From assembly GCA_947472655.1 (NCBI GenBank), contig CANJCG010000084.1, positions 1 to 6,874 of the forward strand: 6,874 nucleotides of DNA, written 5' to 3'. Made by a program: the position numbers and the translations under genes. How positions within the stretch are numbered: the first letter of the stretch is position 1; every line of letters starts with the position of its first letter. The notes beneath the pieces were generated by a model that saw only the letters and a list, made by a program, of their open reading frames with translations, was not told where the DNA came from and did not search any database. This DNA is from Actinomycetota bacterium (GTDB lineage: Bacteria > Actinomycetota > Actinomycetes > S36-B12). Of the stretch, positions 1 through 5,571 are shown one piece after another.

Positions 1-351
1 GCAGCCAGAGGCGGAGCAACAGCGATGATCGACGTGAGCGATGGCTTGATTGCAGATGCTCGACACATTGCACATGCTTCACAGGTGGTACTTGCGATTG
101 ATTCTTCTCTGATTGATGTGCCTGACGAGATTGCAGCGGCTGCGAGCGCGTACAACCTTGATCCACGCGAATGGCTCCTCACCGGAGGTGACGACCATGC
201 ACTTTTAGCCACCATCAAGAAAGGCAAACCAGTACCGCAGGATTTCGTAGTCATCGGGGTGGTTGAACCGGCAGGTGACAAAGGCGCTGGGGTCAGCGTG
301 GATGGGCACTTCGTCACTATCGCCGGTGGGCATCTACATTTTGGGGCATAA
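1..351 (+). CDS. thiL: Thiamine-monophosphate kinase ThiL, C-terminal part (5' end outside window)
   Basis: ThiL phosphorylates thiamine monophosphate with ATP to give thiamine diphosphate, the last step of cofactor synthesis, in the cytosol. The frame is open from base 1, so the gene enters from the left; the 116 visible codons are about the last third of a protein that is normally around 320 residues. Two family signatures are visible. ATAMIDVSDGLIAD, starting at about visible residue 7, is the Mg/ATP-binding Asp-rich segment. LLTGGDDHALLA in the middle matches the family GGxDxxLL motif, with Asp-His where many members have Glu-Asp-Tyr. The C-terminus AGGHLHFGA resembles the usual GG-x(n)-HF end. 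The gene converges on rpmB and shares the hairpin terminator that follows. The internal ATG at 25 lies inside the conserved motif and is not the start. The identification is firm; upstream regulation is not visible. Confidence 0.95.
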   Translation, partial: AARGGATAMIDVSDGLIADARHIAHASQVVLAIDSSLIDVPDEIAAAASAYNLDPREWLLTGGDDHALLATIKKGKPVPQDFVVIGVVEPAGDKGAGVSVDGHFVTIAGGHLHFGA

Positions 352-356
352 AACAA

Positions 357-385
357 ATCAGCCCAGGTCAAAGACCTGAGCTGAT
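357..385 (-). terminator. Intrinsic terminator between convergent thiL and rpmB
   Basis: An inverted repeat with arms 357-369 and 373-385 and a 3-base AAA loop gives a 13-bp stem with a single C/A mismatch. On the minus strand the stem is followed by TTTGTTTTAT, a good U-tract, so it is a strong rho-independent terminator for rpmB. On the plus strand the tail (TAAGACTTGTG) is poor in T, so termination of thiL there would rely mainly on the stem. It begins 5 bases after the thiL stop codon and lies 19 bases beyond the rpmB stop. Confidence 0.88.
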
Positions 386-404
386 AAGACTTGTGATGAT
401 GCGA

Positions 405-593
405 TTAGCCGCGAACGACCTTGCCTGCTTTGAGGCATGAAGTGCACACATTTTGACGCTTAGGGGTCTTACCCACCAGCGTGCGAACACGCTGAATATT
501 TGGATTCCAGCGACGCTTAGTACGTCGATGTGAGTGGGAAATCGAATGCCCGAAGCCTGGGCCCTTGCCGCAGACGTCGCAGTTGGCAGCCAC
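405..593 (-). CDS. rpmB: 50S ribosomal protein L28
   Basis: L28 is a small basic protein of the large ribosomal subunit. The 62-residue product has the usual bacterial length. It shows the typical N-terminus CDVCGKGPGFG, the SHSHRRTKRRWNPNIQ block that contacts 23S rRNA, and a C-terminal NVCTSCLKAGKVVRG. Cysteines at 5, 8, 50 and 53 form two CxxC pairs, so this is the zinc-binding (C+) form rather than the cysteine-free paralogue that some actinobacteria make under zinc limitation. The start is GTG at 593, chosen because the L28 alignment begins there and AAGGAG lies 6 bases upstream. It is transcribed divergently from recG and is probably monocistronic, ending at the hairpin at 357-385. Confidence 0.96.
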   Translation of the reverse strand: MAANCDVCGKGPGFGHSISHSHRRTKRRWNPNIQRVRTLVGKTPKRQNVCTSCLKAGKVVRG

Positions 594-599
594 AGTGCA

Positions 600-605
600 C
601 TCCTT
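600..605 (-). promoter_or_regulatory. Ribosome binding site of rpmB
   Basis: On the minus strand AAGGAG is followed by 6 bases and then the GTG start at 593. It is a near-perfect Shine-Dalgarno match and settles the GTG start. No convincing -35/-10 pair could be picked in the shared rpmB/recG gap; a TTGGAC-like hexamer is present on the minus strand but has no well-spaced -10 partner. Confidence 0.8.
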
Positions 606-745
606 CTAGATATTGCCTAGCCGAGGTCGCGCCGAAGCGGATTACTCGTCCAAGCCTGGTGTTGGATGCTGCTAGTCGTACTCGCAGCCGGCTTAGGCTA
701 CCGGAAGGCAGGTGGTCAACCCAAATCAGGGCAGATGGGGAAGTT

Positions 746-750
746 GAGGT
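746..750 (+). promoter_or_regulatory. Ribosome binding site deciding the recG start
   Basis: GAGGT at 746-750, inside TTGAGGTGG, lies 8 bases before the ATG at 759. This favours that start over the in-frame ATGs at 666 and 735. Starting at 759 gives the N-terminus MSVTDTTQSLDRVLGG, which lines up with mycobacterial RecG (from memory, ...SDRLDRVLG). Confidence 0.75.
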
Positions 751-758
751 GGTGGCTG

Positions 759-2966
759 ATGAGCGTCACTGACACTACCCAATCCTTGGACCGTGTTCTG
801 GGCGGGAAGTCTGCTGGGGCCTTAAAAAAGGCTTTCGGCCTCACAACCGTGGGGGAATTGCTCCGGCATTACCCACGCAGATACGTAGCCCGTGGCGAAC
901 TTACCGATATGGGAACCCTCGTCGATGGGGACGCCGTCACAATTTTGGCTGAAGTGGTCAGCGTGACCTCTCGGCCAATGCAACAGCGCCGGGGCAACTT
1001 GGTTGAAGTAGTTATTTCAGATGGCACCGACCGGCTCTCACTGACCTTCTTTAATCAGCGTTGGCGCGAGGGCATGTTCCGAGCTGGCCGGCGCGGACTT
1101 TTTGCTGGGGAAGTTTCTTCGTACCGAGGTAAGCGGCAGTTAGCTCATCCAACCTTTGAATTTTTCGCAGAAGATGTCGATGAAGATCCCGAACAGATCG
1201 CAATGTTTGCTGGTGCTTTCATTCCGGTCTATCCGGCAACGGCTTCAGTTTCATCGCTGCAGATCGCGCGAGCCATGGGAGTAGTCCTAGACACGCTTGG
1301 TGAGCTGCCTGAATCTTTGCCTGCAGGACTGCGAAAAGCCATGGGGCTCATTGACGTGAAGTCGGCGCTGTTAGCGGTTCACCGGCCAACATCCCAGGCT
1401 GATATTGATCAAGCACGTCAACGATTGAAGTTTGAAGAAGCCTTTCTGCTACAGACTTTGCTTGCCCAACGTCGCGCAGAGATTGCGCATCTGCCCGCGC
1501 GAGCTCGGGTGGAGCGCGATGGTCCGCTCGTTCGTGAACTTGAATCGAACCTGCCGTTCACGTTAACGGCCGGTCAGATTGCCGTTGGTGCAGAAATTGC
1601 AGATGACCTTGCTGGCGATCACCCCATGCACCGTTTGCTCCAAGGTGATGTTGGCAGTGGCAAAACCCTTGTTGCATTGAAAGCGATGTTGAGTGTTGTT
1701 GACTCCGGTGGGCAAGCAGCGTTGCTCGCACCAACAGAGGTACTGGCGGCGCAACATTTTCGTTCGATCACAGAGTTACTGGGTTCAATGGCGCAGGGCG
1801 GGATGTTGGGAGGGCACGATCGAGGAACGCAGGTTGCTTTAGTCACAGGCTCGATGAAGGTAGCCCAGCGTCGCAAAGATTTGTTGAAAATAATTTCTGG
1901 AGATGCCGGAATTATTGTTGGTACACACGCGCTTTTGACTGACACGGTTAAGTTTCGCGACCTTGGTTTAATTGTGGTCGATGAGCAGCATCGATTTGGT
2001 GTTGAACAGCGAGCAGCACTTGCAGCGAAAGCTATCGATGGCACTCGGCCACACGTGTTAGTCATGACGGCGACTCCAATTCCTCGCACCGTTGCCATGA
2101 CGGTGTTTGGAGATTTGGATATTTCCACACTTGAAGGTCTTCCTGAAGGTCGCGCCGGTGTGACTACCCACGTTGTGCCAATGAAAGAAAAGCCTGCCCA
2201 CGTTGATCGAGCATGGGAACGAGTTCGTGAGGAAGTTGCAGGAGGGCATCGAGTGTTCGTTGTGTGTCCGCGAATCGGAGACGACGAAGGGGACGAAGAC
2301 TTACTCGAATTAGAAATCGACGACGACACAGAGAATAAACGTCAGGTGGCTTCGGTTCTAGACACTGCGGAGTACTTGGCTAATGGTCCATTGGCAGGAC
2401 TGCGCGTTGGAATTCTGCACGGTCGAATGTCGTCAGATGACAAAGATGCCGCGATGTCGGCATTCGCAAATGCTGATTCTGATCCGGGCATTGACGTACT
2501 TGTATCAACAACTGTTATCGAGGTCGGAGTCGATGTCCCGAATGCAACTGCCATGGTGGTGCTAGACGCAGATCGTTTCGGTATCTCACAATTGCACCAA
2601 CTTCGAGGGCGAGTAGGACGCGGAAAATTCCCGGGACTGTGCTTGCTTTTAACTCAGGCAGACGCTGGGTCACCAGCTCGCCAACGGCTCGACGCCGTGG
2701 CTTCAACAACCGATGGATTTGAGTTAGCTCGCCTTGATCTTGCGCAACGACGCGAAGGCGATGTCCTTGGTGCTTCGCAATCGGGCCGGCGCTCTTCGCT
2801 CAAACTCTTGCAAGTGGTGTCTGACGTTGAAGTGATCCAAGAAGCGCGCGCGGCGGCGAATATGTTGATTTCAGATGATCCCAATCTTGATGCACACCCA
2901 GATCTTCGGTCAGCCCTTGCTGAGCTGGTTGCGCAAGACCAAGCAGAATTTATGGAGAAGGCATGA
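759..2966 (+). CDS. recG: ATP-dependent DNA helicase RecG
   Basis: RecG is a monomeric superfamily 2 motor that reverses stalled replication forks and remodels branched DNA and R-loops. The 735-residue product has the normal actinobacterial length. The N-terminal wedge/OB domain (roughly residues 1-250) contains LLRHYPRRY near the start. The helicase core follows: Walker A GDVGSGKT (296-303), APTEVLAAQH, the DEQH box at 408-411, TATPIPRT (437-444), the HGRM segment, and VSTTVIEVGVDVPNA leading to QLRGRVGRG (arginine finger region, RGRVGRG at 616-622). The C-terminal part carries the GDVLGASQSG region expected of RecG. An acidic insert (about 507-525, rich in Asp/Glu) sits in the second motor domain where mycobacterial RecG also has a variable acidic loop. 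All catalytic motifs look intact. The stop overlaps the rsmD start by 4 bases, so the two are translationally coupled. Confidence 0.97.
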   Translation: MSVTDTTQSLDRVLGGKSAGALKKAFGLTTVGELLRHYPRRYVARGELTDMGTLVDGDAVTILAEVVSVTSRPMQQRRGNLVEVVISDGTDRLSLTFFNQRWREGMFRAGRRGLFAGEVSSYRGKRQLAHPTFEFFAEDVDEDPEQIAMFAGAFIPVYPATASVSSLQIARAMGVVLDTLGELPESLPAGLRKAMGLIDVKSALLAVHRPTSQADIDQARQRLKFEEAFLLQTLLAQRRAEIAHLPARARVERDGPLVRELESNLPFTLTAGQIAVGAEIADDLAGDHPMHRLLQGDVGSGKTLVALKAMLSVVDSGGQAALLAPTEVLAAQHFRSITELLGSMAQGGMLGGHDRGTQVALVTGSMKVAQRRKDLLKIISGDAGIIVGTHALLTDTVKFRDLGLIVVDEQHRFGVEQRAALAAKAIDGTRPHVLVMTATPIPRTVAMTVFGDLDISTLEGLPEGRAGVTTHVVPMKEKPAHVDRAWERVREEVAGGHRVFVVCPRIGDDEGDEDLLELEIDDDTENKRQVASVLDTAEYLANGPLAGLRVGILHGRMSSDDKDAAMSAFANADSDPGIDVLVSTTVIEVGVDVPNATAMVVLDADRFGISQLHQLRGRVGRGKFPGLCLLLTQADAGSPARQRLDAVASTTDGFELARLDLAQRREGDVLGASQSGRRSSLKLLQVVSDVEVIQEARAAANMLISDDPNLDAHPDLRSALAELVAQDQAEFMEKA

Positions 2967-3547
2967 CACGAATCATCGCCGGGCAGGCAAAAGGTCGACG
3001 ACTCTTGGTGCCGGCCAAAGGAACCCGTCCAACCTCTGATCGGGTTCGTGAATCCCTTTTCAACACCTTGACGAGTGAGTTACTCGCCGAAAATCAACCT
3101 TGGAGCACCCTGTCGGTTTTGGATTTATATGCAGGCAGTGGAGCACTAGGCATTGAAGCGGCGAGTAGAGGCGCGCAGCCAGTCGTGCTTGTGGAAAAAG
3201 CCCGGTTGGCGGCGGAAATCATTCGCAAAAATATTGATCTCGTGGGGCTTCCCGGGCTGCAACTACTTTCGACCGGTGTGGCAGATCTCTTGGGTCGAAC
3301 GCCGAGCGTGGCGTTCACACTGGTATTTGCTGATCCGCCCTATGACGTTTCGGCAGGTTCACTTCGCGAACTTTTGAATTCTCTCGTTGAAACCGGCTGG
3401 GTTGCGCCTCTTGCCCGGGTTGTCGTTGAGCGACCAACGTCGGATCCAGAAGCACCGTTGCCCGATTTCTGGATCGACTTTTCACAACGCAGGTATGGGG
3501 ACACAACTCTTTGGTACGGTCGCGCCACTAACACGACGGGAGAATGA
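2963..3547 (+). CDS. rsmD: 16S rRNA (guanine(966)-N2)-methyltransferase RsmD
   Basis: RsmD uses S-adenosylmethionine to methylate the N2 of G966 in 16S rRNA on the assembling 30S subunit. The 194-residue protein has the family N-terminus MTRIIAGQAKGRRL and the TRPTSDRVRESLFN block. The Rossmann-fold SAM motif is DLYAGSGALGIEAASRG (54-70), with Glu78 at the end of the next strand as expected for ribose binding. The catalytic DPPY motif is at 124-127. Its ATG overlaps the recG TGA (ATGA), and GGAG 5 bases upstream supports the start. The stop is 3 bases before the coaD GTG. The recG-rsmD-coaD order is widespread in actinobacteria and implies a single transcript. Confidence 0.95.
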   Translation: MTRIIAGQAKGRRLLVPAKGTRPTSDRVRESLFNTLTSELLAENQPWSTLSVLDLYAGSGALGIEAASRGAQPVVLVEKARLAAEIIRKNIDLVGLPGLQLLSTGVADLLGRTPSVAFTLVFADPPYDVSAGSLRELLNSLVETGWVAPLARVVVERPTSDPEAPLPDFWIDFSQRRYGDTTLWYGRATNTTGE

Positions 3548-3550
3548 ACG

Positions 3551-4036
3551 GTGCGTAGAGCAGTTTGCCCAGGATCTTTTGATCCGGTGACCAACGGGCA
3601 TCTCGATGTTTTTGCCCGGGCAGCGAAACTTGCTGACGAGGTTGTCATCGTGGTGGCGATTAATAACAACAAGTCCGGCACGTTCACCATTGACGAGCGC
3701 ATGGAAATGTTGCGTGAAGTGGTGGCTCCTTACCCAAATATTCGCGTTGATTCCTTTATGGGTTTGCTCGTTGATTACTGCAAAGACCATGACGTCCAGG
3801 CGATCATTAAGGGTCTGCGTGCGGTGACTGACTTCGACTATGAGCTGCAAATGGCCCAAATGAACTACCGGCTGACCGGAATCGAGACCCTGTTTGTCTC
3901 GACGAACCCGATCTATAGCTATTTATCATCGAGTCTGATCAAGGAAGTGGCCAACTTCGGTGGAGATATCGACGGTTTGCTCCCGGGTTCAGTCCAAGAT
4001 CGCCTCTTGGCGCGCATTGCCGAGAACAAGAAATAA
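3551..4036 (+). CDS. coaD: Phosphopantetheine adenylyltransferase CoaD
   Basis: CoaD transfers AMP from ATP to 4'-phosphopantetheine, giving dephospho-CoA, the penultimate step of coenzyme A synthesis. The 161-residue length is typical. The nucleotidyltransferase motif appears as PGSFDPVTNGHLD, with the TxGH box at 14-17. Lys41, Arg90 in IIKGLR, and the SSSLIKEV segment at 126-133 match the known substrate- and ATP-binding positions. The start is GTG: GGGAG at 3538-3542 lies 8 bases upstream and the protein aligns from this residue, while no alternative start precedes the conserved GSFDP. It is closely coupled to rsmD. CoA made here also supplies the prosthetic group of acyl carrier proteins, which links it loosely to the lipid genes downstream. 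Confidence 0.97.
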   Translation: MRRAVCPGSFDPVTNGHLDVFARAAKLADEVVIVVAINNNKSGTFTIDERMEMLREVVAPYPNIRVDSFMGLLVDYCKDHDVQAIIKGLRAVTDFDYELQMAQMNYRLTGIETLFVSTNPIYSYLSSSLIKEVANFGGDIDGLLPGSVQDRLLARIAENKK

Positions 4037-4073
4037 CCAGACTTTTCGCTAGTTCGTGAGACCGTAGGGGCCG

Positions 4074-4096
4074 AACGCATCAGGATTGATGCTGTT
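4074..4096. other. Inverted repeat in the coaD - SepIVA-like gap
   Basis: The arms AACGCATCA (4074-4082) and TGATGC-T-GTT (4087-4096) can form a 9-bp stem with one bulged T and a GGAT tetraloop. It is 37 bases after the coaD stop and 35 bases before the next start. There is no T-run after it, so it is a weak terminator candidate at best. It could be a transcript end, a processing hairpin or chance. The rest of the 95-base gap shows no confident promoter. Confidence 0.35.
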
Positions 4097-4120
4097 AGGG
4101 CAACTGTTGCGCGCACTGGT

Positions 4121-4126
4121 AGGGAG
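4121..4126 (+). promoter_or_regulatory. Ribosome binding site deciding the start of the SepIVA-like gene
   Basis: AGGGAG lies 5 bases before the ATG at 4132. An in-frame GTG at 4126 would overlap this site, so the ATG is the better start. Confidence 0.7.
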
Positions 4127-4131
4127 TGGTC

Positions 4132-4647
4132 ATGGATCTGCAAGACCGGTTAGAGGAACTGGCCGTAGTCATTGAAGATGCCAAGGCCATGCCGCTTTCG
4201 GCTTCCTGCATCGTCAATCGTCAGCAGATCCTGGATCTCATCCAAGAGGTACGACAGCTACTGCCAGAGTCGGTCTACCGCGCCGACGAGTTGCTTGCTG
4301 ACCGTGAGGCAGTCGTCCAAGACGGTCGCCGCGAGGCTGACCGCATTTTGGAACGTGCTCGTGGGGAGGCAGATCGCATGGTCGCTGAGCACGAGGTCTA
4401 TTTGGCCGCCGTGGCTGAGGCTGAAGCGATCCGCTCGGCGGTCGATGATGAAACCACCACAATGCGCCGCGAAACAGACGATTACATCGATGCCAAGCTT
4501 GCCACCTTTGAAATCACTTTGCAGAAGACCCTGCAGACCGTAGACCGCGGCCGCGAGCGCCTGCGTAGCCAGATGTATCAAGAATTGGCACCCACAGGCG
4601 AACTTGAGCCTGACTTTGGCGGCGGCTTCTACGACGACCAGCAGTAG
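4132..4647 (+). CDS. SepIVA-like (DivIVA-family) coiled-coil cell-division protein, short form
   Basis: The product is 171 residues, strongly charged and largely helical, with no signal peptide or membrane segment. The N-terminus MDLQDRLEELAVVIEDAKAM, then PLSASCIVNRQQILDLIQEV and a QLLP-type end, follows the mycobacterial Rv2927c/SepIVA pattern I remember (LDELSAIVEEARGVPMTAGC...LELIDDIKDAIP). SepIVA is needed for septation in mycobacteria, where DivIVA-type proteins scaffold growth and division machinery at membranes. Residues about 50-115 form an Ala/Glu/Arg-rich heptad-like coiled coil. DDYIDAKLATFE (116-127), then LQTVDRGRERLRSQ, matches the family C-terminal block, followed by an acidic Gly-rich tail. 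The mycobacterial protein is, from memory, about 245 residues; the missing length is in the repetitive central coiled coil. The position between coaD and DUF177 is the expected one. The family assignment is good; the exact cellular role is inferred. Confidence 0.8.
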   Translation: MDLQDRLEELAVVIEDAKAMPLSASCIVNRQQILDLIQEVRQLLPESVYRADELLADREAVVQDGRREADRILERARGEADRMVAEHEVYLAAVAEAEAIRSAVDDETTTMRRETDDYIDAKLATFEITLQKTLQTVDRGRERLRSQMYQELAPTGELEPDFGGGFYDDQQ

Positions 4648-4744
4648 GTCGCCTACCTTTCCCGGCTTTGGGGAACCTAGCCCTACCCGGTACTCTTGCT
4701 TGTCAGCCTCTAGCGAGGTCCTGATTGCCTGCGGCAACGTTGCC
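4644..4744. promoter_or_regulatory. Inverted-repeat-rich leader before the DUF177-rpmF cluster
   Basis: This 121-base gap (4648-4768) holds four consecutive inverted repeats. GTAGG/CCTAC (4644-4656) overlaps the preceding stop codon. TTCCC/GGGAA spans 4659-4675. TCAG-CCTC/GAGG-tc-CTGA (4703-4724) has a 2-base bulge. The perfect 12-base palindrome GGCAACGTTGCC lies at 4733-4744. None is followed by a T-run, so a classical terminator is unlikely. The arrangement could be a folded mRNA leader or, for the palindrome, a repressor site, in front of ribosomal-protein genes. I cannot identify a known riboswitch or a clear promoter, although TACTCT at 4691-4696 fits a loose -10 pattern. The function is speculative. 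Confidence 0.35.
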
Positions 4745-4756
4745 ACTGGTTGATCC

Positions 4757-4766
4757 AAAAGGGGAG
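4757..4766 (+). promoter_or_regulatory. Ribosome binding site for the TTG start of the DUF177 gene
   Basis: AAAAGGGGAG precedes the TTG at 4769. Counting from the AAGG core at 4759-4762 the spacing is 6 bases. An in-frame stop at 4751-4753 leaves TTG 4769 and GTG 4799 as the only nearby starts, and the GTG has no Shine-Dalgarno sequence. Confidence 0.6.
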
Positions 4767-4768
4767 TT

Positions 4769-5341
4769 TTGACCAGCCTCGATCCAAGTAACGCACTCGT
4801 GCTTGACACGGATGCGCTCGGCCTGCCACGTAGGCCTGGTTCGATGGTCGAAGTTTCCCGGATGGCGCCAGCACCAAGCGATCTGGGCGTAGCCATGGCC
4901 AGAGTTATTCCAGATTCACCGATCGAGATGGAACTTCGTCTTGAAGCAGTGATGGAGGGTGTTTTGGTCAGCGGGGAAGTGGATCTGGAAATCAGCGCGG
5001 AATGTGCGCGCTGCCTCGAGCCACTGACCTGGGAGGAAACGGTCGATATCAGCGAGCTATTCGCCTATCCCGCCACGGATTCCCGGGGCGCGGTTGTCGA
5101 GGAGCCCGACGATGACGAAGATCCGTTGCCGATGCTTGATGGCGATTTAATCGACCTTGAGCCAACGCTGCGAGACTCTGTGGTGACAGCGATGCCAATG
5201 GCACCGTTGTGTTCCCCAGATTGCGCCGGTCTGTGTTCCGAATGTGGAATTCGACTCGACGATAATCCAGGGCACGAACACCAAGCCGTTGATCCACGGT
5301 GGTCAGCACTTGCTGGTCTCGTAGACACACAAGAGGACTAG
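4769..5341 (+). CDS. DUF177 / YceD-family protein (ribosome-biogenesis-associated)
   Basis: DUF177 (YceD) proteins sit next to rpmF in most bacteria and are thought to act in large-subunit rRNA accumulation, although the biochemistry is not settled. The 190-residue product shows the actinobacterial pattern: LDTDALGLPRRPGSM near the N-terminus, then MELRLEAVMEGVLVSGEV (54-71), then AECARCLEPL with a CxxC (Cys79, Cys82), an acidic linker (111-118), LDGDLIDLEPTLRDSV (123-138), and a second cluster of four cysteines at 148, 152, 156 and 159 followed by a His-rich DNPGHEHQAVDPRW segment. Six cysteines plus histidines suggest zinc binding. The start is a TTG with a purine-rich site just upstream; the product is cytosolic. 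rpmF begins 49 bases after the stop and is almost certainly in the same transcript. Confidence 0.9.
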   Translation: MTSLDPSNALVLDTDALGLPRRPGSMVEVSRMAPAPSDLGVAMARVIPDSPIEMELRLEAVMEGVLVSGEVDLEISAECARCLEPLTWEETVDISELFAYPATDSRGAVVEEPDDDEDPLPMLDGDLIDLEPTLRDSVVTAMPMAPLCSPDCAGLCSECGIRLDDNPGHEHQAVDPRWSALAGLVDTQED

Positions 5342-5390
5342 GCGACCGCCTGCTCCCCGTAATAACGCAACAACCGAAAGAGGAAAGACC

Positions 5391-5564
5391 GTGCCAGTAC
5401 CAAAGCGGAAGACTTCGCGATCCAACACCCGTCACCGTCGTTCACAGTGGAAAGCCATTGTGCCCAATCTGGTGACTTGTACGAATTGCAGTGCAAAGCG
5501 CCTTGCGCACACTGCATGCCCAACATGTGGCACGTACGCCAAGCGTCGCGTCCTGGACGTCTAA
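5391..5564 (+). CDS. rpmF: 50S ribosomal protein L32
   Basis: L32 is a small zinc-ribbon protein of the large ribosomal subunit. The 57-residue product starts MPVPKRKTSRSNTRHRRSQW, the standard L32 N-terminus, and contains two CxxC pairs (Cys30/33 and Cys43/46) in the form CTNC...CPTC, so it is the zinc-binding type. It ends KRRVLDV. The start codon is GTG; AGAGGA a few bases upstream is the ribosome binding site, and the family aligns from this residue. It lies between the DUF177 gene and plsX, the conserved DUF177-rpmF-plsX order of many bacteria. The next gene starts 7 bases after its stop. Confidence 0.96.
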   Translation: MPVPKRKTSRSNTRHRRSQWKAIVPNLVTCTNCSAKRLAHTACPTCGTYAKRRVLDV

Positions 5565-5571
5565 TACTCAC

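Noticed and set aside
666..758. Upstream extension of recG from an earlier in-frame ATG, giving a hydrophobic N-terminus
   Set aside because: RecG is cytosolic and its homology begins at the ATG at 759, which has its own GAGGT site at the right spacing.
530..772. Plus-strand open frame of 80 codons across the rpmB start and the rpmB-recG gap
   Set aside because: It is largely antisense to rpmB, has an Arg/Ser-rich low-information product, and overlaps the recG ribosome binding site.
1619..2329. Long open frame (236 codons) on the minus strand inside recG
   Set aside because: It is antisense to the conserved helicase core, is Ser/Pro/Arg-rich as expected of a shadow frame, and has no recognisable domain.
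507..2330. Acidic Asp/Glu-rich loop of RecG as a novel insertion
   Set aside because: The loop (protein residues about 507-525, bases about 2277-2333) falls at a place where mycobacterial RecG is also variable and acidic, so it is ordinary family variation.
5491..5571. Upstream extension of plsX into rpmF
   Set aside because: It would overlap the rpmF coding region, and PlsX homology (VALDLLGGDGAP) starts just after the ATG at 5572.
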